From assembly GCF_007830495.1 (NCBI RefSeq), contig NZ_VLKW01000003.1:372001-436000 (forward strand): DNA of 64,000 nucleotides, read 5' to 3'. Each line of letters starts with the position of its first letter. Positions within the stretch are counted from its first letter, which is position 1. The notes beneath the pieces were generated by a model, which made no database searches, was not told the origin of the DNA, and saw only the letters and a program-made list of their open reading frames with translations. The DNA is from Pseudoduganella flava. Its GTDB lineage: Bacteria > Pseudomonadota > Gammaproteobacteria > Burkholderiales > Burkholderiaceae_D. Positions 9,039-18,050 of the stretch are shown here, piece by piece. The translations under genes and the position numbers were made by a program.

Positions 9039-10430
9039 TCACGCGGGCAGCGTCTTCAACGCGTCGAGCAGCTTGCCGTGCACGCCGCCGAAGCCGCCAT
9101 TGCTCATCACGACGACGTGGTCGCCCGGGCGCGCCGCGCCGACGATGGCCTTGACCATCAGGTCGATGTCCTCGTAAGCGGAGGCCTGCGCGCCCATCGG
9201 CGCCAGCGTGGCGGCCAGGCTCCAGCCCAGCGCCTTCTCGCTGCCGAAGCCGAACACGAGGTCGGCGTCCTTCAGGCTCGCCGGCAGCGCATCCTTCATC
9301 GCGCCCAGCTTCATCGTGTTCGAGCGGGGCTCCAGCACGGCGAGGATGCGCGAATGCGCGCCCAGCTTCTGGCGCAGGCCGCCGACGGTCGTCGCGATGG
9401 CCGTCGGGTGGTGGGCGAAGTCGTCGTACACGGTAACGCCGCTGACGACGCCGCGCACTTCCATGCGCCGCTTGACGCTTTCAAACGATTCCAGCGCCCT
9501 GGCCGCCTGGGCGATCGGCACGCCCACGTTGCGCGCCGCGGCGATCGCGGCCAGCGCGTTGTAGCGGTTGTGCCGGCCCGTCAGCTTCCAGTTGATCAGC
9601 GCCTCGAACTTGCCGTTGAAGAGTACGTCGAAGCTGCCGTCCGGATGTTCCTTCAGCGCCCAGTTCACCGTGTCGCCGGCGCCGAACGTCTCCTTCTCGC
9701 TCCAGATGCCGCGCCGGATCACGCGCTGCAGCGACTCCTCGTCGCCGTTGACGATCACGCGGCCGATGCCCGGCACCGTGCGCACCAGGTGGTGGAACTG
9801 GGTCTCGATGGCGGCGATGTCCGGGAAGATGTCGGCGTGGTCGTATTCCAGGTTGTTCAGGATCGCCGTCTTCGCGTGGTAGTGCACGAACTTGCTGCGC
9901 TTGTCGAAGAACGCCGTATCGTATTCGTCCGCCTCGATCACGAAGAAGTCGGACTCGTTGCCCGGCGCAGTACCTTGACCATGCAGCCGCGCCGAAATGC
10001 CGAAGTTCATCGGCACGCCGCCGATCAGGAAGCCCGGCGCATAGCCGGCGTCTTCCAGGATCCACGCCAGCATCGACGACGTCGTCGTCTTGCCGTGCGT
10101 GCCGGCGACGGCCAGCACCCATTTATTGCGCAGGATATGCTCGCCGATCCACTGCGGGCCGGAGACGTAGGGCAGGCTGCGGTTCAGGATTTCCTCGACC
10201 AGCGGATTCCCCCGTGACACCACGTTGCCGATCACATAGAGGTCGGGGTTCAGCTTCACCTGGTCCGCGTCGAAGCCCTGGATCAGTTCAATGCCCTGGC
10301 TTTCCAGCTGGGTGCTCATCGGCGGGTAGACGTTGGCGTCGCAGCCCGTCACCTTGTGGCCCGCTTCTTTCGCGAGCACCGCGAGGCCGCCCATGAAGGT
10401 GCCGCAAATGCCGAGTATGTGAATATGCAT
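9039..10430 (-). CDS. mpl: UDP-N-acetylmuramate:L-alanyl-gamma-D-glutamyl-meso-diaminopimelate ligase
   Basis: Predicted 463-residue cytoplasmic Mur-ligase family enzyme that re-attaches recycled murein tripeptide to UDP-MurNAc. The N-terminal HILGICGTFMGGLA segment distinguishes Mpl from MurC. The ATP-binding AGTHGKTTTSSML loop (about residues 109-121), the central NNLEYDHADIFPD and the ARNVGVP/DDFAHHPTAI segments are typical. The length is normal. It is the first gene of the minus-strand run towards mtgA, so peptidoglycan recycling and synthesis genes bracket the run. It is divergent from the gene at 10504, and a 73-bp gap must hold both promoters. Confidence 0.95.
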   Translation of the reverse strand: MHIHILGICGTFMGGLAVLAKEAGHKVTGCDANVYPPMSTQLESQGIELIQGFDADQVKLNPDLYVIGNVVSRGNPLVEEILNRSLPYVSGPQWIGEHILRNKWVLAVAGTHGKTTTSSMLAWILEDAGYAPGFLIGGVPMNFGISARLHGQGTAPGNESDFFVIEADEYDTAFFDKRSKFVHYHAKTAILNNLEYDHADIFPDIAAIETQFHHLVRTVPGIGRVIVNGDEESLQRVIRRGIWSEKETFGAGDTVNWALKEHPDGSFDVLFNGKFEALINWKLTGRHNRYNALAAIAAARNVGVPIAQAARALESFESVKRRMEVRGVVSGVTVYDDFAHHPTAIATTVGGLRQKLGAHSRILAVLEPRSNTMKLGAMKDALPASLKDADLVFGFGSEKALGWSLAATLAPMGAQASAYEDIDLMVKAIVGAARPGDHVVVMSNGGFGGVHGKLLDALKTLPA

Positions 10431-10503
10431 GGTTCCGCTCCGTGGTCGAGGACGCGATTTTACCCGACGCGCCGCATTTGCCGGTTCAGAGTATGATCAC
10501 GCC

Positions 10504-11129
10504 ATGATGCCGAACCACCATGACGACATGATGCTGCTGCGTGCCGAGATTGCGGCGGCGGCGGCCCGGATGATCGCGCAGGACGGCGCCGACTACGGCA
10601 CCGCGAAGCGCAAGGCCGCGCGGCAGGTCCTCGGCGAGGCGCAGGCCAACGCCACCCGCGACCTGCTGCCGGACGATGCCCAGGTCGAGGAAGAGGTGCG
10701 CCAGTATCACGCGCTGTTCAATGCGGATACCCAGCCGGCCCGGCTGTTCCGGCTGCGCACCGTCGCGCTGGAAGTGATGGAGCGGCTGGCCGACTACCAT
10801 CCCTACCTGACGGGGCCCGTCCTGAACGGCACGGCCGGCGAGCATGACGACATCCGGCTGCAGCTGTTCGCCGACAGCGCGAAGGAAGTGCAGATCCACC
10901 TGTTGAACCAGAACCTCAATATAGAGATCTCCGAAACCGACCACTTCAAGGGGCCGCGCCACGCCCCGGTCGAGACGGTGAGCTTCATGTGGCGCCAGGA
11001 AGGCGTGCACGTGGAACTGTATGAGACGAACGACCTGCGTGGCGCCAAAAAACAGAAGAGCGGTGAACGCCCCGTGCGGGCCGACATCGCCGACCTGCGC
11101 GCGCTGCTGGTCACCGAACACGGAACCGA

Positions 11130-11133
<4 letters not shown>
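10504..11133 (+). CDS. Conserved hypothetical protein of Burkholderiales
   Basis: A 209-residue soluble protein that I do not recognise as a characterised family. It begins with a His/Asp-rich MMPNHHDDMM stretch and an Ala-rich helix. The middle (LNGTAGEHDDIRLQLFADSAKEVQIHLL, given here only as a landmark near residues 108-135) has a pattern of a small residue followed by DD/D acidic positions that could fit a degenerate nucleotidyltransferase-like fold; this is weak. No signal peptide. The start is ATG 10504; an earlier in-frame start at 10429 would run back through the mpl start region. Its stop overlaps the next start as ATGA, so it is coupled to the thioredoxin-like gene. Confidence 0.75.
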
Positions 11134-11687
<554 letters not shown>

Positions 11688-11688
11688 C

Positions 11689-11720
11689 CATTTTGGCAAG
11701 TTCTTTTTTCTTGCCAAATG
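11689..11720. other. Inverted repeat with a T-rich loop between tlpA-like gene and aroQ
   Basis: CATTTTGGCAAG at 11689-11700 pairs with CTTGCCAAATG at 11710-11720, with one bulged T. The 9-base loop TTCTTTTTT holds the T-run, so this is not a standard intrinsic terminator, where the T-run follows the stem. The right arm overlaps a possible -35 (TTGCCA, 11711-11716) for aroQ, so it could instead be an operator or a mixed terminator/promoter site. Confidence 0.45.
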
Positions 11721-11769
11721 GTCGCGCTTGGCGGCAAAATGCGGAACTTTCGCGGACTAAGGTCAGAAC

Positions 11770-12207
11770 ATGGCAAAACACCTGCTGCTGCTGAACGGCC
11801 CCAATCTGAACCTGCTGGGCACGCGCGAGCCCGCTGTGTACGGGTCCACGACGCTGGCGCAGGTGGAACAGGCCGCTGAAGAACAGGCAGCCGCCGCAGG
11901 GGCACGACTGACTGCGTTCCAGAGCAATCACGAAGGTGCGTTGATCGACCGGATCCATGCCGCGCGCGGCGAAGGCGTGGATTTCATCGTCATCAATCCC
12001 GGCGGCTATACCCACACGAGCGTGGCGCTGCGCGATGCGCTGGCTGGCGTGGCGATCCCGTTCGTCGAAGTGCACATATCGAATATTTATCAGCGCGAAA
12101 GCTTTCGCCACCACTCTTATCTCAGCGCGATCGCCAAGGGCACGATTTGCGGACTCGGCACCGAGGGGTACCGTTTCGCTGTCGACTTTGCGCTAAAATG
12201 CGGATAA
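11770..12207 (+). CDS. aroQ: Type II 3-dehydroquinate dehydratase
   Basis: Predicted 145-residue cytoplasmic enzyme that dehydrates 3-dehydroquinate in the shikimate pathway, forming the usual dodecamer. Key features are [16 protein letters not shown] at the N-terminus, the active-site tyrosine of the flexible lid (VYGS), [27 protein letters not shown] and the VEVHISNI segment with the catalytic histidine. The gene lies just upstream of accBC, an arrangement common in proteobacteria. A CAAAAT -10-like element at 11735-11740 may drive it. Confidence 0.96.
   Translation: MAKHLLLLNGPNLNLLGTREPAVYGSTTLAQVEQAAEEQAAAAGARLTAFQSNHEGALIDRIHAARGEGVDFIVINPGGYTHTSVALRDALAGVAIPFVEVHISNIYQRESFRHHSYLSAIAKGTICGLGTEGYRFAVDFALKCG
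12194..12199 (+). promoter_or_regulatory. Candidate -10 element for accBC inside the end of aroQ
   Basis: TAAAAT followed by GCGG lies in the last codons of aroQ, 94 bp before the accB start. No good -35 is visible at 16-18 bp. The same -10 type followed by GCG appears before aroQ and ffh. Weak evidence on its own. Confidence 0.3.
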
Positions 12208-12293
12208 CCTACGCGATCTGCGCGCTATTTTCAGCGTTGTCGCTCCTAAGCCGCGGCGCAACATTCACAAAACAAGATTAAACGGAGTCTCAG

Positions 12294-12764
12294 ATGGATC
12301 TACGCAAGCTCAAGACGTTGATTGACTTGGTTGCCGAATCGGATATTGCAGAACTCGAAGTGACCGAGGGCGAGAGCAAGGTGCGCATCGTCAAATCCTC
12401 CGCCATGCCGCAAAACCAGGTGGTGATGATGCCGCCGCAGGGCGCACCGGCGCAGTATGTGCCGAGCCATGCCGCTGCCGCGCCGGCACCCGCCGCTGCC
12501 CCGGCCGTGCCGGCCGCTGCCGAGCCGACGGGCCACGTCGTCAAGTCGCCGATGGTCGGCACGTTCTACCGCTCGTCCGCACCGGGCAATCCGCCGTTCG
12601 TCGAAGTGGGCCAGTCCGTGAAGGAAGGCGATACGCTGTGCATCATCGAAGCGATGAAGCTGCTCAATGAAATCGATGCCGACAAGACCGGTACGATCAC
12701 CCAGGTCCTGGTCGAGAACGGCCAACCGGTCGAATTCGGCCAGCCGCTGTTCGTGATCGGCTGA
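12294..12764 (+). CDS. accB: Biotin carboxyl carrier protein of acetyl-CoA carboxylase
   Basis: Predicted 156-residue BCCP that carries biotin between the biotin carboxylase and carboxyltransferase subunits in the first step of fatty-acid synthesis. An N-terminal AccB-type dimerisation region and an Ala/Pro-rich linker (about residues 50-78) precede the biotinyl domain. The biotin-accepting lysine is Lys122 in EAMKLLNEI, and the [13 protein letters not shown] thumb-containing segment is intact. The ribosome-binding site is CGGAG, about 8 bases before the ATG. accC follows after a 98-bp gap containing a strong hairpin. Confidence 0.97.
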   Translation: MDLRKLKTLIDLVAESDIAELEVTEGESKVRIVKSSAMPQNQVVMMPPQGAPAQYVPSHAAAAPAPAAAPAVPAAAEPTGHVVKSPMVGTFYRSSAPGNPPFVEVGQSVKEGDTLCIIEAMKLLNEIDADKTGTITQVLVENGQPVEFGQPLFVIG

Positions 12765-12819
12765 GCGATCCGCTGATCGCCGGCGTGCGCCGCGCGCCTG
12801 CAAGTCTCCTCTCCTACAA

Positions 12820-12844
12820 GAACACCCGGCAAGTCCGGGTGTTC
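12820..12844 (+). other. Intercistronic hairpin between accB and accC
   Basis: A perfect 10-bp stem (GAACACCCGG / CCGGGTGTTC) with a 5-base loop sits 19 bases before the accC start. No T-run follows, so it is not a standard terminator. In an accB-accC transcript it could slow 3' exonucleases behind accB or set the accB:accC ratio. It is clearly visible; its role is inferred. Confidence 0.7.
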
Positions 12845-12862
12845 GCAAACATAGAACTAGCC

Positions 12863-14221
12863 ATGTTTGAAAAAATCCTCATTGCCAACCGTGGTGAAAT
12901 CGCGCTGCGTATCCAGCGCGCCTGCCGCGAGATGGGCATCAAGACGGTCGTCGTGCACTCCGAGGCCGACAAGGACGCGAAATACGTCAAGCTGGCCGAC
13001 GAATCGGTCTGCATCGGCCCGGCGTCGTCCACGCTGTCCTACCTGAACATGCCGGCGATTATCAGCGCGGCCGAAGTCACGGACGCGGAAGCGATCCACC
13101 CCGGCTACGGCTTCCTGTCCGAGAACGCCGACTTCTGCGAGCGCGTCGAGAAATCCGGCTTCGTGTTCATCGGCCCCCGTTCGGACTCGATCCGCATGAT
13201 GGGCGACAAGGTGTCGGCCAAGCAGGCGATGATTAAGGCAGGCGTGCCCTGCGTGCCCGGTTCGGACGGCGCACTGCCGGACGACCCGAAGGCCATCGTG
13301 CAGATCGCCCGCAAGGTCGGCTACCCGGTCATCATCAAGGCGGCCGGTGGTGGCGGCGGCCGCGGCATGCGCGTCGTGCACACGGAAGCGGCGCTGCTGA
13401 ACGCCGTTACGATGACGAAGAGCGAAGCGGGTGCCGCATTCGGCAATCCGGAAGTGTATATGGAGAAGTACCTGGAGAATCCGCGCCACGTGGAGATCCA
13501 GATCCTGGCCGACGAGCACAAGAACGCCGTCTGGCTCGGTGAGCGCGACTGCTCGATGCAGCGCCGCCACCAGAAGGTCATCGAGGAAGCGCCCGCACCG
13601 GGCATTCCACGCAAGCTGATCGAGAAGATCGGCGACCGCTGCGCCGAAGCCTGCCGCAAGATCGGCTACCGCGGCGCCGGCACGTTCGAGTTCTTGTACG
13701 AGAACGGCGAGTTCTACTTCATCGAAATGAACACCCGCGTGCAGGTCGAGCACCCCGTCACCGAGATGATCACCGGCATCGACATCGTGCAGGAACAGAT
13801 CCGCATCGCCTGCGGCGAGAAGCTGCGCTTCCGCCAGCGCGACGTGATGCTGTCCGGCCACGCGATCGAGTGCCGCATCAACGCGGAGGACCCGTTCAAG
13901 TTCACGCCGTCCCCGGGCCGGATCACCGCATGGCATACGCCGGGCGGCCCGGGCATTCGTGTCGACTCCCATTCCTATGCGGGGTATTATGTACCGCCGC
14001 ACTACGACTCGATGATCGGCAAGCTGATCGCCTACGGCGCCACGCGCGAGCAGGCCATCCGCCGCATGCAGATCGCGCTGTCCGAGATGGTGGTCGAGGG
14101 TATCCAGACCAACATCCCGCTGCACCGCGAGCTGATGGTCGACGCCCGCTTCATCGAAGGCGGCACCAACATCCACTACCTGGAACAACGACTGGCGGAA
14201 ATGCCGAAGGCTGGTTCATGA
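12863..14221 (+). CDS. accC: Biotin carboxylase subunit of acetyl-CoA carboxylase
   Basis: Predicted 452-residue ATP-grasp enzyme that carboxylates the biotin on AccB. The N-terminus [17 protein letters not shown] is diagnostic and fixes the start at 12863 rather than at an upstream in-frame ATG. Other landmarks are the [13 protein letters not shown] segment, the glycine-rich ATP loop [11 protein letters not shown], the catalytic [14 protein letters not shown] motif and [11 protein letters not shown]. Length is usual. Its stop overlaps prmA as ATGA. Confidence 0.97.
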   Translation: MFEKILIANRGEIALRIQRACREMGIKTVVVHSEADKDAKYVKLADESVCIGPASSTLSYLNMPAIISAAEVTDAEAIHPGYGFLSENADFCERVEKSGFVFIGPRSDSIRMMGDKVSAKQAMIKAGVPCVPGSDGALPDDPKAIVQIARKVGYPVIIKAAGGGGGRGMRVVHTEAALLNAVTMTKSEAGAAFGNPEVYMEKYLENPRHVEIQILADEHKNAVWLGERDCSMQRRHQKVIEEAPAPGIPRKLIEKIGDRCAEACRKIGYRGAGTFEFLYENGEFYFIEMNTRVQVEHPVTEMITGIDIVQEQIRIACGEKLRFRQRDVMLSGHAIECRINAEDPFKFTPSPGRITAWHTPGGPGIRVDSHSYAGYYVPPHYDSMIGKLIAYGATREQAIRRMQIALSEMVVEGIQTNIPLHRELMVDARFIEGGTNIHYLEQRLAEMPKAGS

Positions 14222-15132
14222 GCTGGACTGAAATCGTCATCGAGGTCGCCCGCGACCACGCCGAGGCGCTGTCCGACGCGCTGATGGAGGCGGGCGCCCT
14301 GTCCGTCTCCGTCGAGGACGCCGACGAAGGCACCGACCAGGAACAGCCGCTGTTCGGCGAGCCGGGCATGGAGCCGAAGGAAGCGGCCTGGGAACACAGC
14401 CGCGTCGTCGCGCTGGCCGACGACGATGTCGACCACGCGTTCATCGTCGCCGCGGCCACGCAGGCCGTCGGCCTGAAGGCGATGCCGAAGTACACGACCC
14501 GCAAGGTCGCGGACGAGGACTGGGTGCGCCTGACGCAGTCGCAATTCGAGCCGATCCACATCGGCAAGAACATCTGGGTCGTGCCGAGCTGGCACGAGGC
14601 CCCCGATCCCGATGCGCTGATCCTCGAGCTGGACCCGGGCCTGGCGTTCGGCACCGGCAGCCACCCGACCACGCGGCTGTGCATGGAATGGCTGGAAGCC
14701 CATCCGGCGCCCGGCAAATCCGTGCTCGACTACGGCTGCGGCTCCGGCATTCTGGCGATGGTCGCGCGTAAGCTGGGCGCCGCCAAGGTGGCCGGCGTCG
14801 ACATCGATCCGCAGGCGATCGAATCGGCGCGCGACAACGCGGTGCGCAACCAGGTCACCGACATCGAGTACTACGTGCCGGAAGACTTCGCCAAGTCGGC
14901 CCATGCGAACGCTCGCTTCGACATCGTCGTCGCGAACATCCTGTCCTCGCCGCTCAAATTGATGGCGCCGATGCTGTCCGGCCGCGTGGCCGACGGCGGC
15001 GCGCTGGTGCTGTCCGGCGTGCTGGCACGCCAGGCCGACGAAGTGGCTGCCGCGTACGCGCCGTTCATCAAGCTGTCCGTCTGGGCGGAACACGATGGCT
15101 GGGTGGCCCTGTACGGCCGCCACGGCGCCTGA
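14218..15132 (+). CDS. prmA: Ribosomal protein L11 methyltransferase
   Basis: Predicted 304-residue SAM-dependent enzyme that trimethylates ribosomal protein L11. It has the N-terminal L11-recognition domain (starting SWTEIVIEV) and a C-terminal class I methyltransferase fold with the SAM-binding motif [11 protein letters not shown], preceded by the family marker [14 protein letters not shown]. The [12 protein letters not shown] segment corresponds to the active-site motif. It is coupled to accC by a four-base overlap, a linkage found across betaproteobacteria. Confidence 0.96.
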   Translation: MSWTEIVIEVARDHAEALSDALMEAGALSVSVEDADEGTDQEQPLFGEPGMEPKEAAWEHSRVVALADDDVDHAFIVAAATQAVGLKAMPKYTTRKVADEDWVRLTQSQFEPIHIGKNIWVVPSWHEAPDPDALILELDPGLAFGTGSHPTTRLCMEWLEAHPAPGKSVLDYGCGSGILAMVARKLGAAKVAGVDIDPQAIESARDNAVRNQVTDIEYYVPEDFAKSAHANARFDIVVANILSSPLKLMAPMLSGRVADGGALVLSGVLARQADEVAAAYAPFIKLSVWAEHDGWVALYGRHGA

Positions 15133-15155
15133 CGCCAGGGTTCCAACCTTAACGC

Positions 15156-16352
15156 ATGGCGCTCGCCACCAAATGCCCCCACTGCCACACGGTTTTCAGG
15201 GTCGCCCTGGACCAGTTGAAGCTGCGTGGGGGCATCGTGCGCTGCGGCGCCTGCAATGAAATCTTCGATGGCAACGCCGCCCTCGTCGAACCTCCCCTTC
15301 CCCCTGCCGTGATGCCGGCGCCGGTGCCGGACACCCAAGCCAGCCCCACGCTCGACCTCGAACTCGATCTCGACGAACCGGCCACCGCCCCAGCTTCGCC
15401 AATCGACACGGCGGCAAACACCGAGCCGGTGCCGCAAACCGCGTCTGAACCTGAACCTGAACCTGAGCCGGAACCTGAACCTGAGCCGGAAGCCGAGCCG
15501 GAGCCGGAGCAGCAGATCATGGAACACGCTGCGCCCGTGCTGGAAGACGAGCGCCGCGGACCCGAACTCGACATGCCGTCCGAGCACATCGTGGCGGTGG
15601 CGCTGGATGACCTGCACCACTTCGACGACGCTCCCACCACGCAGGCGACACCGCGCGCCGAAGCCGAGGACGACGGCGCCGGCCAGGCGGCCGATCGCGC
15701 GGCGGACGAAGCATCCGCCGCCGATTTGTTGATGGCGGCGCCGGAAAGCGCGCTGCTGGCCGCCGGCAGCGGCACCGCGGCCGAGGTCAAGGATGAAGCG
15801 GCAGGCGAGGACAGCGCGGAGATCGGTGAGGACGAACCAGACTTCGTCAAGCGCGCACGCAGCCGCGAGCACTTCGGGCAGGTGGCCCGGCTGACGATGA
15901 TCGCCGGCGTGCCGCTGCTGTCGTTCGTGCTGCTGGCCCAGGGCGTCGTGGCGCTGCGCAACCGGCTCGCGGCCGACCACCCGGACCTGAAGCCGGCGCT
16001 GCAGGCGCTGTGCGCGCCGCTGGGCTGCGCCGTCGAGCTGCCGCGCCAGATCGATGCGCTGGCGATCGAACAGGGCGAGCTGCAGACGCTGGCGCCGAAC
16101 ACGTACAGCTTCGCCACCGTGCTGCGCAACCAGTCGCGCTCCGTGCAGGCATGGCCGCACATCGAACTGGTGCTCAACGATGCGGCCGACAAGCCCGTGC
16201 TGCGCCGCGTGTTCGCGCCGCGCGACTACCTCGCCAACCCGGCCGCGGCGGCGCAAGGCTTCGGGCCGCGCAGCGAGCAGGCAGTCAAACTATACTTTGA
16301 GCTGGACCGCATCAAGGCCTCCGGCTATCACATCGCCATCTTCTATCCCTGA
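15156..16352 (+). CDS. Zinc-ribbon and DUF3426 domain protein
   Basis: A 398-residue protein. The N-terminus has a CPHCHTVFRV...CGACNEIFDG zinc ribbon (four cysteines, residues 7-38, MJ0042 type). An Ala/Glu/Pro-rich acidic linker follows, with an uninterrupted Glu-Pro tract (about residues 96-120). A single membrane helix lies near residues 245-270, and the C-terminal 130 residues form the DUF3426 domain, probably periplasmic. Function unknown in this family. It sits between prmA and a PfkB kinase gene with only 7 bp to the latter, so it is co-transcribed. The Glu-Pro tract is encoded by near-identical 6-base units at about 15447-15510, open to length change by slippage. Confidence 0.88.
   Translation: MALATKCPHCHTVFRVALDQLKLRGGIVRCGACNEIFDGNAALVEPPLPPAVMPAPVPDTQASPTLDLELDLDEPATAPASPIDTAANTEPVPQTASEPEPEPEPEPEPEPEAEPEPEQQIMEHAAPVLEDERRGPELDMPSEHIVAVALDDLHHFDDAPTTQATPRAEAEDDGAGQAADRAADEASAADLLMAAPESALLAAGSGTAAEVKDEAAGEDSAEIGEDEPDFVKRARSREHFGQVARLTMIAGVPLLSFVLLAQGVVALRNRLAADHPDLKPALQALCAPLGCAVELPRQIDALAIEQGELQTLAPNTYSFATVLRNQSRSVQAWPHIELVLNDAADKPVLRRVFAPRDYLANPAAAAQGFGPRSEQAVKLYFELDRIKASGYHIAIFYP
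15447..15512 (+). repeat. GAACCT/GAGCCG hexanucleotide repeat tract encoding Glu-Pro
   Basis: About eleven consecutive 6-base units (GAACCT or GAGCCG, with one Ala substitution) encode the Glu-Pro linker of the DUF3426 protein. Because the unit is a multiple of three, length changes would stay in frame and vary the linker only. Confidence 0.7.
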
Positions 16353-16359
16353 CCACATC

Positions 16360-17298
16360 ATGAACCAGACCTCCCTGATCTGCGGCTCGCTCGCCATCGA
16401 CATCATCATGCAATACGAGGGCCGCTTCGGCGACACGCTGCTGGCCGACCAGCTGCACAAGGTGAACGTGTCGTTCCTCGTGCCGACGATGCGCACCGAA
16501 TTCGGCGGCTGCTCCGGCAACATCGCCTACAACCTGAAGCTGCTCGGCGGCGATCCCCGCATCGTCGGCGTGATGGGCCAGGATTGCGCGCCCTACCTGG
16601 AGCACCTGCAAAAGCTCGGCATTTCGACGCAGAACATCCTGATCAAGAAGGATGCGTACAACGCCCAGTGCTTCGTCACGGCCGACTCGGACAACAACCA
16701 GATCAACGCCTTCCACCCGGGCGCGATGTCGTTCGCGCACGAGAACAATATCGAGGATGCCGGCCCGGCGCGGCTCGCGATCATCTCGCCGGACGGCCAC
16801 CTGGGCATGCTCAAGCACGCCGATGATCTGGCGCGCCTGGGCATCCCGTTCGTCTTCGACCCGGGCCAGCAGATGCCGATGTTCACGCCCGAGCAGCTGA
16901 TCAGCTTTATCGACAAGGCCACCTACGTCACCTGCAACGACTACGAGATCGAACTGCTGATCGACCGCACGGGCCTGACCTTGGCCGACATCGCGCATCG
17001 CCTGGAAGCGCTGATCGTCACGCGCGGCGAGAAGGGTTCCGAGATCTACACGAAGGGTAGCAGCATCGACATCCCGGCCGTGCACGCGGACGCCGTGCTG
17101 GACCCGACCGGCTGCGGCGACGCGTACCGCGCCGGCCTGCTGTACGGCCTGACGCACGACCTGGGCTGGGAAACGACGGGTCGGCTGGCCAGCCTGATGG
17201 GCGCCATCAAGATCGCCCACAAGGGCGCGCAGAACCACGTCGTGACGCAGGAAGAGATCGCGGACCGCTTCGAGAAGGCGTTCGGCTACCGCTACTGA
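16360..17298 (+). CDS. PfkB-family carbohydrate/nucleoside kinase
   Basis: A 312-residue ribokinase-fold kinase. It begins with the substrate-binding strand SLICGSLAIDIIM, has the GGCSGNIAYNLKLLGG motif, and ends with the PfkB signature DPTGCGDAYRAGLLYGL containing the catalytic aspartate and anion hole (about residues 248-264). The pattern fits bacterial adenosine-kinase-like PfkB proteins more than phosphofructokinase, but the substrate cannot be read from sequence alone. It follows the DUF3426 gene by 7 bp and is ended by a strong terminator. Confidence 0.88.
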   Translation: MNQTSLICGSLAIDIIMQYEGRFGDTLLADQLHKVNVSFLVPTMRTEFGGCSGNIAYNLKLLGGDPRIVGVMGQDCAPYLEHLQKLGISTQNILIKKDAYNAQCFVTADSDNNQINAFHPGAMSFAHENNIEDAGPARLAIISPDGHLGMLKHADDLARLGIPFVFDPGQQMPMFTPEQLISFIDKATYVTCNDYEIELLIDRTGLTLADIAHRLEALIVTRGEKGSEIYTKGSSIDIPAVHADAVLDPTGCGDAYRAGLLYGLTHDLGWETTGRLASLMGAIKIAHKGAQNHVVTQEEIADRFEKAFGYRY

Positions 17299-17320
17299 CG
17301 GCAGGCCTCCGCAAACAACA

Positions 17321-17344
17321 AAGGCGCCTCGCGGCGCCTTTTTT
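17321..17344 (+). terminator. Terminator after the PfkB kinase gene
   Basis: AAGGCGCC / GGCGCCTT stem of 8 bp with a TCGC loop, followed by a run of T (six T in total from 17339). It closes the long plus-strand run from 10.5 kb and faces yggT on the other strand. Confidence 0.9.
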
Positions 17345-17372
17345 CATGACCGTGCCGTTGCCGGCATGGCGG

Positions 17373-17903
17373 TCAGCGGAAGATCATCTCCAGCACGATC
17401 TGCGCGATCTGCAGCAGCACCAGGGTCACCAGCAGCGACAGGTCGAGATTGCCCACCAGCGGCACGACACGGCGCACGGGGCGCAGGATCGGCTCGTTGA
17501 GCGCGCGGATGAACGGCGCCAGCGGCGCGTGCGGATTGATCCAGCTGAACACGGCCTCGATGATGAGCAGGATCATGAAGCCATACAGGATCCACTGCAG
17601 GAAGCGATGCAGCGCGATCAGCATGATCGCCTCGAACGGATAGCCGGCGAACCAGCGCACCGACGTGGCCAGCACCACGATCAGGAACGCGCCCAGCAGG
17701 CTCGCCCAATCGTAACCGCCGACGCCAGGCACGATGCGGCGCATGGGACGCACCAGCCAGTCGGACAGCTGAAACGTAAACTGCGCCACCGACGATGGCG
17801 GCCGCACGCGGATCGCCTGCATCCAGAAGCGCAGCAGCAGCACGCTTCCCAGCAGGACGGCGGCGGTATCGACGATCAGCATCACAATACTAAGCACGAG
17901 CAT
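17373..17903 (-). CDS. YggT-family integral membrane protein
   Basis: A 176-residue protein with two YggT repeats, each with a hydrophobic hairpin and a PxRRxxP-type motif: VRPMRRIVPGVGGYDWASL and LRPVRRVVPLVGNLDLSLL. YggT proteins are membrane proteins of unresolved function, linked in some bacteria to osmotic or cell-division roles. A GGAGA ribosome-binding site precedes the ATG. The terminator of the upstream H1-like gene ends only about 8 bases before its start, so either read-through or an overlapping promoter must express it. Confidence 0.9.
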   Translation of the reverse strand: MLVLSIVMLIVDTAAVLLGSVLLLRFWMQAIRVRPPSSVAQFTFQLSDWLVRPMRRIVPGVGGYDWASLLGAFLIVVLATSVRWFAGYPFEAIMLIALHRFLQWILYGFMILLIIEAVFSWINPHAPLAPFIRALNEPILRPVRRVVPLVGNLDLSLLVTLVLLQIAQIVLEMIFR

Positions 17904-17910
17904 TCTCCAT

Positions 17911-17945
17911 AAAAAAACCGCTGTGCGATTGTCTCACACAGCGGT
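17911..17945 (-). terminator. Terminator of the histone H1-like gene
   Basis: On the minus strand ACCGCTGTG pairs with CACAGCGGT (17917-17925 and 17937-17945) and is followed by seven T. It lies about 105 bases after the stop of the Ala/Lys-rich gene and directly before the ribosome-binding site of yggT. Confidence 0.85.
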
Positions 17946-18050
17946 CGCGCCCAGCGGGCCCTTCATTAATACGCGCGATCCGCGCGCCCCGGAGCCGCCT
18001 GCCCGGCGGCAGGCTGCGCAGCGGCTGCGCGGGCCCGGGCGCGCATCACA

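Noticed and set aside
15447..15512. CRISPR-like or minisatellite array
   Set aside because: The 6-bp units are coding and encode a Glu-Pro linker; no spacers.
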